Origin: Streptomyces griseoruber
GTDB taxonomy: Bacteria > Actinomycetota > Actinomycetes > Streptomycetales > Streptomycetaceae
Reading direction: 5' to 3'
Assembly (NCBI RefSeq): GCF_001514205.1
Contig: NZ_KQ948774.1
Location: 186,001-250,000 of the forward strand
Length of the DNA: 64,000 bases
Positions 57,775-64,000 of this stretch are shown here, piece by piece (within the stretch, counting starts at the first letter, position 1; every line of letters starts with the position of its first letter). The translations under genes were made by a program, and so were the position numbers. The notes below the pieces were generated by a model. That model was not told the origin of the DNA, ran no database searches, and saw only the letters and a program-made list of their open reading frames with translations.

Positions 57775-59220
57775 ATGACTTCCACCCACGCCTTCTGGCT
57801 CGCCGGACGCCAGGCCACCGGTGAGGACAGCTTCGACGTCACCTCCCCGTGGGACGGACGGCTCGTCGCCAAGGTCAGCGTGCCGACGGACGCCCAGATC
57901 GAGGAGGCCGTGGCCGCCGCGTACGCCGTGCGCGAGGAGTACGCCGCCACCCCCGCCCATGTGCGCGCCGCCGCCCTCGACCACGTCAGCAAGCGGCTCG
58001 CCGAGCGCACCGAGGAGATCGCGCAGCTGATCTCCGCCGAGAACGGCAAGCCGATCAAGTGGGCCCGGGGCGAGGTCGGCCGTGCCGTCTCCGTGTTCCG
58101 GTTCGCGGCGGAGGAGGCCCGGCGCTTCAACAGCGGTGAGGCCCAGCGCCTCGACACCGACCTCGGCGGCCAGGGCCGGCTCGCGCTCACCCGCCGCTTC
58201 CCGAAGGGCGTCGTGCTCGGCATCGCGCCGTTCAACTTCCCGCTGAACCTGTGCGCCCACAAGGTCGCCCCGGCGATCGCGGCCGGTGCGCCGATCATTC
58301 TCAAGCCGGCCCCCGCGACCCCGCTGTCCGGCCTGATCATCGGTGATCTGCTCGCCGAGACGGACCTGCCCGCCGGGTCCTGGTCGATCCTGCCGGTCTC
58401 CAACGACCGCATGCCCGCCCTCGTGCAGGACGAGCGGCTGCCGGTCATCTCCTTCACCGGCTCGGAGAAGGTCGGCTACGCGATCATGGACTCGGTGCCG
58501 CGCAAGCACTGCACCCTGGAGCTGGGCGGCAACGGCGCCGCGGTCGTCCTCGGCGACTACGCCTCCGACGCCGACCTCGACTGGGCCGCGACCCGGATCG
58601 CCACCTTCTCCAACTACCAGGGCGGCCAGTCCTGCATCTCGGTGCAGCGGGTCATCGCCGACGCCTCCGTCCACGACCGTCTCCTCCCGCGGATCGTCGC
58701 GGCCGTGGAGGCCCAGGTCACCGGCGACCCCTCCGACGCCACCACCGACGTCGGCCCGCTGGTGAGCGAGGACGCGGCCAAGCGCGTGGAGACCTGGGTG
58801 GACGAGGCCGTCGCCGCGGGCGCCTCCCTCCTCGCCGGCGGCAAGCGCGACGGCGCCTCCTACGCGCCGACCGTCCTCACCGACGTACCGGCCGACACCA
58901 GGATCGCCCGCGAGGAGGTCTTCGGGCCGGTCCTCACCGTGCAGAAGGTGGACGGCGAGGCCGAGGCCTTCGCGGCGGTCAACTCCTCCAAGTACGGCCT
59001 CCAGGCGGGCGTGTTCACCCACGACCTCCAGGCCGCCTTCCGCGCCCACCGTGCGCTGGAGGTCGGCGGCGTGGTCATCGGCGACGTCCCCTCCTACCGC
59101 GCCGACCAGATGCCGTACGGCGGCGCCAAGCAGTCCGGCGTCGGCCGCGAGGGCGTGAAGTTCGCGATGGACGACTACACCTACGAGCGCGTCCTGGTCC
59201 TGACGGGCCTCGCGCTGTAG
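57775..59220 (+). CDS. Succinate-semialdehyde-type aldehyde dehydrogenase
   Basis: 481 aa. E249 (LELGGNGA) and C287 (GGQSCIS). FNFPLNL, the basic RKH before the Glu motif and the GGQSC motif group it with the SSADH/GAPN-like set. It is downstream of gabT, separated by the PAP2 gene. It likely oxidises succinate semialdehyde to succinate, closing the polyamine-GABA route; other acidic aldehydes remain possible. ATG 57775 is preceded by GGGAA. Confidence 0.82.
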   Translation: MTSTHAFWLAGRQATGEDSFDVTSPWDGRLVAKVSVPTDAQIEEAVAAAYAVREEYAATPAHVRAAALDHVSKRLAERTEEIAQLISAENGKPIKWARGEVGRAVSVFRFAAEEARRFNSGEAQRLDTDLGGQGRLALTRRFPKGVVLGIAPFNFPLNLCAHKVAPAIAAGAPIILKPAPATPLSGLIIGDLLAETDLPAGSWSILPVSNDRMPALVQDERLPVISFTGSEKVGYAIMDSVPRKHCTLELGGNGAAVVLGDYASDADLDWAATRIATFSNYQGGQSCISVQRVIADASVHDRLLPRIVAAVEAQVTGDPSDATTDVGPLVSEDAAKRVETWVDEAVAAGASLLAGGKRDGASYAPTVLTDVPADTRIAREEVFGPVLTVQKVDGEAEAFAAVNSSKYGLQAGVFTHDLQAAFRAHRALEVGGVVIGDVPSYRADQMPYGGAKQSGVGREGVKFAMDDYTYERVLVLTGLAL

Positions 59221-59234
59221 CAGTCCCCTAGCTA

Positions 59235-59251
59235 ATGAGAACCATTTTCAT
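59235..59251. promoter_or_regulatory. Zur/Fur-like box between two 3' ends
   Basis: ATGAGAACCATTTTCAT is a 7-1-7 inverted repeat (TGAGAAC-C-ATTTTCA) in an AT-rich patch TAATGAGAACCATTTTCATATAG. It matches the zinc-uptake regulator pattern of actinobacteria (TGAAAATNNTTTTCA). It is 15 bp after the dehydrogenase stop and far from any start codon; TATAGG follows it and could be a -10. Confidence 0.6.
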
Positions 59252-59263
59252 ATAGGCTCCCCG

Positions 59264-59303
59264 AAGGGGTCCGGCGCCGATGCCTTCCGGTGCCGGACCC
59301 CTT
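59264..59303. terminator. Bidirectional terminator between dehydrogenase and GH3 genes
   Basis: AAGGGGTCCGGCGCC pairs with GGTGCCGGACCCCTT (15 bp, one G-U) around a ten-base loop. It lies between two convergent genes. Confidence 0.8.
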
Positions 59304-59328
59304 CCTGCCGTCGGCCTGGTCCGGACCC

Positions 59329-62187
59329 TCAACCGGAGAAGCCGACGTGCGCGAGCCGCAGCGGGCCGCGCAGTCTGAGGTGCAGGTCGTGCACGCCGTC
59401 GGCGGCGAAGGGCGCCTCGACGGTGACGTAGTCGTACGGCCCCGGAGTGGGTGTCCCCAGCGCCAGCGTGGCGGTGGACCCCGCGCCGCCCAGCGACAGC
59501 TCGACCGTGCCCTCCCCGGCCACCGTCACTGTCACCCCCGTCGTCCCGGTCCCGAAGTCGCAGGCCCGGTAGACCAGTTCGCCCGCGCCCCCGCCGACGG
59601 GCGTCACCGCGTCACCCGCCACCCTGGTCAGATCGACGATCTCGGTACCGCTCTGCTCGTCGAAGTCGGCGGCCGGGACCCCGTGCCGGCGGGCCGGGCG
59701 GGCGACGGCCGCCTCGCCGCCGAGCACGATCGTCCCGCGCAGCCGGACGTCCTCGCTGGAGCCGCCGATCAGCAGGTCGTACGGCCCCGGCTCCACCCGC
59801 CGGCCACGCCGTGCCACGTCCCAGAACGCGAACGCGGACAGCGGGACGTCGAAGGACACGGCCGCCGTGGCACCGGGCGCGAGCGTGATCCGGCGGTGGT
59901 CGAGCAGCTCCCGGCGCGGCCGGGTGACCGACGGGTCCACGGCCCGGGTGTAGAGCTGGGCGACCTCGTCGGCCGTCATGTCGCCGGTGTTGGTGACCGT
60001 GAAGGCGATCCGCGCCCGGCCGTCGCCTTCGGCGCTGTCGTCCAACTCCACCGTCAGGTCGGCGTAGGAGAAGGAGGCGTACGACAGCCCGTGCCCGAAG
60101 GGGAAGAGCGGCCTGCCCTCGAAGTACAGATAGGTCTGGCGGGAGCCGATCACGTCGTAGTCCAGCAGATCGGGGAGATCGGCGTCGTCGGCGTACCAGG
60201 TCTGGGGGAGGCGGCCGGCGGGGGAGACATCACCGGCCAGGACGCGGGCGAGGGCGGTGCCGCCGGCCTGTCCGCCGTGGGCCGTCCACAGCACCGCGCC
60301 CAGCCGGCCCGGCTCCACGGCGTACGGGTACGCCGACACCAGCGCCAGCACCGTACGGACGCCGGAGGCCCGGGCGGCCGCCAGGATGCGCTCCTGGTGG
60401 GCGGGGAGGGCCAGGGTCGTGCGGTCCTCGGTCTCGCGGCCGTTGATGTGCGGGTCGTTGCCCGCCACGACCACGACGACGTCCGCCCGGTCCGCGACCC
60501 GGGCCACCGCGTCCTCGCCGCGCTCGACGACGACCACCTCGAAGACCTCGGCCTCGGTGCCGTCCCCGGCAACCCGGACGCCGTCGGCGGCGACACACAC
60601 AGGGCGATCCGTTCCCAGGTGCCGCAGGAGGTGACCGTTCGCGTGGGGCTCCAGCCGGAACGTCTCCTGCACGATCCAGCCGCCCGGCTGGTCGGCGGAG
60701 GCGCGCAGAAGGCCGTCCTCGGCGACCGAGAGATACCGGCCGTCGGGAGCGCGCAGGGTCAGCACCCCCTCGCCCCAGTCGACGAGCGCGAGTTCCGTGC
60801 CGGTGCCGTCCGCGGTCAGCGGCGGCAGGTCGGTGCGGCCCGCGAGCAGCGCCGGGTCCAGGGCGCCCTCGGCGCCGCGCACCCCGTCGGCGGCCTCGGG
60901 CGAGGCGGGGACCTTCAGCAACGTTCCCGCGGAGGTCTTCAGCAGGACGCGGTCCACGCCCTCCGCGAACTCCACGCGCTCCGCTCCGAACCGCTCGTAC
61001 AGCCCCTCCAGCGGGGTGGAGCGGTGGATCAGGGTGCCGCTGTACCAGTCGAGCTTGCACTCGTCGGCGAGCAGACCCACGACCGCGATCCGGGTGTCGG
61101 CCGCCAGCGGCAGCACCCCGTCGTTGCGCAGCAGGACGATCGCCTGTTCGGCGGCCTCCCGGGCGAGCTCGCGATGGGCCGGCGTGTCGAACTCCCCGGT
61201 GCCCGCGTGCGGGTCGTGGTGCGGGTCGAACTCGCCCAGCCGCAAACGCACCGAGAGCTGCCGGCGGATCGCGGTGTCGAGGTCCGCCTCCGACAGCAGG
61301 CCCCGCTCCAGCGCCCCCCGGATCCGGGCGACGATCGTCGAGCTGTCGGTGCCGTGGTCGGTGAAGCTGTCCACGCCGGCCTGGAGCGCGGCCGCCGTCG
61401 CCTCCTCGTGGGTGTCGAAGTAGTGCTCGGAGTCGACCAGGTTGGAGGGCGCGCCCGCGTCCGAGCAGACCAGCAGCTCCTCGTCCGTCCAGGTGCGCAG
61501 CTCCTCGCGCAGATACGGGGAGACATGGTTGGGGCGGCCGTTGACCAGGTTGTACGCCGGCATCACCCCGGCCACCGCGCCCGCCTCGACGGTCTCCTTG
61601 AAGGCCCGCAGATCGTATTCGTGCAGCACGCGCGGGCGGACCGAGGAGGAGGTGACGTCCCGGCCCGTCTCGTTGTTGTGGGCCAGCCAGTGCTTGAGGA
61701 CCGGGGCCGTGCGCCAGTACGTCGGATGGTCGCCGCGCAGCCCGCGGGTGTACGCGGTGGCGATCGCCGAGGTCAGCCTGGGGTCCTCGGAGTAGCCCTC
61801 CTCGTTACGGCCCCACAGCGGGTGGCGCAGCAGGTTGACCGTGGGGGACCAGACGTTCAGGCCCACGCGGTCGTCCCGGGCGCGCATCGCCCGCGCCTCC
61901 TTGGACACCGCCTCGCCGACCCGTCGTACGAGATCCGTGTTCCAGGTCGCGCCCAGTCCGACGGCCTGCGGGAACACCGTGGCCGGTCCCATCCACGCCA
62001 CGCCGTGCAGGGCCTCCTGGCCGGTGCGGAACGCGGCGACGCCGAGCCGCTCCACGGCGGGCCCGAACTGGTGCAGGAAGGCGACCTTCTCGTCCAGGGT
62101 GAGGCGCGCCAGCAGATCGTCGATGCGCTTCGCGAACGGCAGATGCGGATCGCGGAAAGGCGGCGTGGGCGGCGTGGGTGCGGTCAC
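59329..62187 (-). CDS. Glycoside hydrolase family 3 beta-glycosidase with inserted fascin-like and C-terminal CBM6-like domains
   Basis: 952 aa. The N-terminal GH3 barrel contains EGYSEDPRLTS and the catalytic nucleophile D243 in LLVCSDAGAP; ALDH-free KHWLAHNNETGRD and GVMPAYNLVNGRP are also conserved. The second GH3 domain (about 290-380 and 500-680) is interrupted by a segment TLRAPDGRYLSVAEDGLLR that resembles a fascin-like beta-trefoil module. Then come a fibronectin-III-like domain and a C-terminal CBM6-like sandwich (YRACDFGTGTTGVTVTVAGEGTVELSLGG). No signal peptide is apparent, so it is probably intracellular and cleaves imported oligosaccharides. Substrate is unknown (beta-glucosidase or xylosidase type). 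GTG 62187 has AAAGGGA upstream. Confidence 0.82.
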   Translation of the reverse strand: MTAPTPPTPPFRDPHLPFAKRIDDLLARLTLDEKVAFLHQFGPAVERLGVAAFRTGQEALHGVAWMGPATVFPQAVGLGATWNTDLVRRVGEAVSKEARAMRARDDRVGLNVWSPTVNLLRHPLWGRNEEGYSEDPRLTSAIATAYTRGLRGDHPTYWRTAPVLKHWLAHNNETGRDVTSSSVRPRVLHEYDLRAFKETVEAGAVAGVMPAYNLVNGRPNHVSPYLREELRTWTDEELLVCSDAGAPSNLVDSEHYFDTHEEATAAALQAGVDSFTDHGTDSSTIVARIRGALERGLLSEADLDTAIRRQLSVRLRLGEFDPHHDPHAGTGEFDTPAHRELAREAAEQAIVLLRNDGVLPLAADTRIAVVGLLADECKLDWYSGTLIHRSTPLEGLYERFGAERVEFAEGVDRVLLKTSAGTLLKVPASPEAADGVRGAEGALDPALLAGRTDLPPLTADGTGTELALVDWGEGVLTLRAPDGRYLSVAEDGLLRASADQPGGWIVQETFRLEPHANGHLLRHLGTDRPVCVAADGVRVAGDGTEAEVFEVVVVERGEDAVARVADRADVVVVVAGNDPHINGRETEDRTTLALPAHQERILAAARASGVRTVLALVSAYPYAVEPGRLGAVLWTAHGGQAGGTALARVLAGDVSPAGRLPQTWYADDADLPDLLDYDVIGSRQTYLYFEGRPLFPFGHGLSYASFSYADLTVELDDSAEGDGRARIAFTVTNTGDMTADEVAQLYTRAVDPSVTRPRRELLDHRRITLAPGATAAVSFDVPLSAFAFWDVARRGRRVEPGPYDLLIGGSSEDVRLRGTIVLGGEAAVARPARRHGVPAADFDEQSGTEIVDLTRVAGDAVTPVGGGAGELVYRACDFGTGTTGVTVTVAGEGTVELSLGGAGSTATLALGTPTPGPYDYVTVEAPFAADGVHDLHLRLRGPLRLAHVGFSG

Positions 62188-62223
62188 GTGGGGATCCCTT
62201 TGCGCTGGAGCGGGGAGTCGCTT

Positions 62224-62237
62224 TCGAAGCGCTTCGA
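62224..62237. promoter_or_regulatory. LacI-family operator 1
   Basis: TCGAAGCGCTTCGA, a 14-bp perfect palindrome with the central CGCG-flanking pattern of LacI-family sites. It is 37 bp upstream of the GH3 start. Confidence 0.7.
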
Positions 62238-62383
62238 TGCTCATTCGACGCACCGCTGGGTGTCAAGGGGACCTCACGCTTATTTCAAGCAGGGCATAAG
62301 AACAGGTCACCTCTGATACCTCGGAGGAATGTTGGGAGCGACCCTTGTGCACCCCCCGGTGTTCACTTAACCTCGCAGCAACA

Positions 62384-62397
62384 TCGAAGCGCTTCGA
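62384..62397. promoter_or_regulatory. LacI-family operator 2
   Basis: Identical to operator 1 (TCGAAGCGCTTCGA), 147 bp away centre to edge in the same 327-bp divergent region, nearer the binding-protein gene. Two copies allow joint repression or looping. Confidence 0.7.
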
Positions 62398-62514
62398 CTG
62401 AAAATCTACGTGACAGTGGTCGGGGGACCCGCTTCAGCTCAGCCAGTTCCACTCGAGACACCGCAGCCGACGGCCACCGCCGGGTGTCCTGGTGCGCCAT
62501 GAAGGGTTGACGCA

Positions 62515-64000
62515 ATGACGCCGAACGCCGCTTCCGCTTCCACCGGCTCCTCCGGCCCGAGCCGGCGAAGCTTCCTCGCCTCCACGGCGGTCGCCACCGC
62601 AGCGGTGGCGGGAGGGATGCCGCTGCTCTCCGCCTGCGGCGGCTCGGACAGCGGCTCGCGCGACGGCACCACCTCCGGCAAGGACGCCAAGAAGATCCTG
62701 CCCACGTACGTGGCGTCCAACGTGGTGACGCCGGACATCCCGGCCAGGAACGGCTCCTCGATCGGCTTCACGAGCGAGCTCGACATGGCCGGCCTGAAGA
62801 CCTCGGTGCCGAAGAAGCTCGGCAAGGGCGGCAAGGTCACCGTCATGTCGCCGTTCTGGGGCTCCCCGCCGAAGGCCGACAACGCCTACTACACGGGGAT
62901 GAACGACCTCATCGGCGTCGACGTCGTCTGGCAGAACCAGGACGGCAACACCTACGAGCAGAAGCTCGGCGCGGTCCTCGCCTCCAGCGACGTACCGGAC
63001 GTGGTCGTCGTCCCCGGCTGGAACATGAACGGCCGGATACCCAGCGCGATCATCAGCAAGTTCGCCGACCTCGGGCCCCACCTCTCCGGCGACGCCGTCA
63101 AGGAGTACCCGAACCTCGCCGCGATCCCCACGGACGCCTGGCAGCGCTCCATCTTCGGCGGCAAGCTGCGCGGACTGCCGATGCCGTCGGCGTACGTCTC
63201 CAACATCGTCCCGCTCTACCGTAAGGACATCTTCGACAAGGAGGGGTACGAAGTCCCCACCACCGCCGACGAGTTCCACGCCCTGGCCAAGGAGATCACC
63301 AACGCCAAGGCCAAGCGGTGGGCCTGTCTCGACATGAAGTGGACCGCCTGGAACATCTTCGGCGTGCTGCCCGGCGACGAGAAGGGCCTCATGTGGAACC
63401 TCGTCGACGGCAAGCTGATCAACCGCATGGAGACCCAGGAGTACCTGGAAGCGATCGAGTGGACGCGCAAGCTGTTCGCCGACGAACTCGTGCACCCCGA
63501 CGCCAAGCTCGGCAAGAGCAGCGCCACCGACCCGGGCCCCAAGTTCGCGGCCGGCGAGTTCCTCATCTACAACAACGACATCTCCCAGTGGTACAGCCGC
63601 ACCGCCGAACAGGCCGCCCAGAACCCCGACTTCGAGGTCTGGGGCATGGACCTCTTCGCCCACGACGGCGGCACCCCCACCTTCTGGGCCAAGAACCCGG
63701 CGGGCATCTTCGCCTTCGTCAACAAGAAGGCGTCCAAGTCGGTCATCCAGGACGTGCTCGCCGTCGCGAACGTCACCGCGGCGCCGTACGGCACCAAGGA
63801 GTACATGATGACCAACTACGGCGTGGAGGGCACCCACTACACCCTCAAGGACGGCGTCCCGGTCAAGACCGACCAGGGCAACCTCGACGTCCTCAACGCC
63901 TACGTGATGATCGCCAGCCCCGCCTCCACCCTCGCCCACCCCGACTTCCCCGAGGTCGCGAGGGGGCAGGTCGAGTGGCAGCAGAAGGTCGGCGCCCACA
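62515..64000 (+). CDS. Carbohydrate ABC transporter substrate-binding lipoprotein (3' end outside window)
   Basis: 495 residues are visible and the frame runs off the right edge. Twin Arg (RRSFLAS, 17-18) and lipobox LSAC (Cys 41) mark a Tat lipoprotein. Mature phrases KVTVMSPFWGSPP, LGAVLASSDVPDVVVVPGWN, SAYVSNIVPLYRKDIFDKEGYEVPTTADEFHALAKEIT and FLIYNNDISQWY are of the large (LipO/YtcQ-like) sugar-binding class 1. GAAGGG precedes ATG 62515. It diverges from the GH3 gene with shared LacI operators, so it probably imports the oligosaccharide that GH3 cuts; permease genes likely follow beyond the edge. Confidence 0.85.
   Translation, partial: MTPNAASASTGSSGPSRRSFLASTAVATAAVAGGMPLLSACGGSDSGSRDGTTSGKDAKKILPTYVASNVVTPDIPARNGSSIGFTSELDMAGLKTSVPKKLGKGGKVTVMSPFWGSPPKADNAYYTGMNDLIGVDVVWQNQDGNTYEQKLGAVLASSDVPDVVVVPGWNMNGRIPSAIISKFADLGPHLSGDAVKEYPNLAAIPTDAWQRSIFGGKLRGLPMPSAYVSNIVPLYRKDIFDKEGYEVPTTADEFHALAKEITNAKAKRWACLDMKWTAWNIFGVLPGDEKGLMWNLVDGKLINRMETQEYLEAIEWTRKLFADELVHPDAKLGKSSATDPGPKFAAGEFLIYNNDISQWYSRTAEQAAQNPDFEVWGMDLFAHDGGTPTFWAKNPAGIFAFVNKKASKSVIQDVLAVANVTAAPYGTKEYMMTNYGVEGTHYTLKDGVPVKTDQGNLDVLNAYVMIASPASTLAHPDFPEVARGQVEWQQKVGAH

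Noticed and set aside
59290..62316. 1008-aa plus-strand frame over the GH3 gene
   Set aside because: Shadow of the GH3 gene, Arg/Gly/Val-rich without family features.

Overview
The window is very GC-rich with strong third-position GC, many GTG and TTG starts, tightly overlapping genes and Streptomyces-type interspersed repeats. It reads as a piece of a Streptomyces chromosome (or a very close relative). Gene content and order at both ends resemble, from memory, the S. coelicolor SCO5655-SCO5679 polyamine/GABA region. That is recollection and should be checked by a synteny comparison.

Left end (1-6.3 kb): the tail of an ABC permease with its ATPase, a predicted sortase-anchored surface protein with a near-consensus promoter, a LOG-family nucleotide-binding protein, a VOC protein, and an ABC-ATPase/FtsX-type permease pair. 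Next (6.3-11.1 kb) comes a polyamine-catabolism block: class III aminotransferase, Lrp/AsnC regulator, aminobutyraldehyde-type dehydrogenase and a polyamine-binding lipoprotein.

11.1-21.2 kb looks like inserted metabolic DNA. It starts with about 650 bp of decayed gene fragments. An IclR regulator then diverges from an operon of a small unknown protein, amino-acid permease, HAD phosphatase, metal-dependent cyclase/hydrolase and Lrp regulator. This converges on homoserine dehydrogenase, aldehyde dehydrogenase and a broken aspartate ammonia-lyase, with a second IclR gene behind. The enzymes fit a route homoserine -> aspartate semialdehyde -> aspartate (-> fumarate), with the last step lost here.

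21.2-29 kb holds a YceI protein, an orphan sugar-type binding lipoprotein, a class F sortase/ECF sigma/membrane-protein operon, a three-gene group (two-TM protein, cupin-like protein, inositol-monophosphatase-like phosphatase) and an ArsB/SLC13-like permease. 29.1-34.9 kb is one giant gene: TIR, degenerate calcineurin-like domain, nuclease-fold-like segment, NACHT ATPase, pentapeptide repeats and about 15 WD40 repeats. It is the best candidate here for an uncharacterised immune or self/non-self system. It is followed by a 169-bp near-perfect palindrome.

35.1-42.9 kb: a serine hydrolase, an ECF sigma factor fused to a membrane anchor and exported domain, HxlR, an F420/NADP-type oxidoreductase, a GDPD, adenosine deaminase, a DUF4190-like membrane protein and a NADAR protein. 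43.1-59.2 kb returns to polyamine/GABA use: aldehyde dehydrogenase, PotDABC importer, PuuB-like FAD oxidase, PucR regulator, a membrane ATPase, GabT, PAP2 phosphatase and a succinate-semialdehyde-type dehydrogenase. Together with the 6-11 kb block this gives uptake and conversion of putrescine-type amines through GABA to succinate.

Right end: a Zur/Fur-like box stranded between two convergent genes, a GH3 glycosidase, and the start of a carbohydrate-binding lipoprotein. The latter two diverge from an intergenic region carrying two identical LacI-type operators. I saw no tRNA, rRNA, CRISPR array, insertion sequence or transposase gene.
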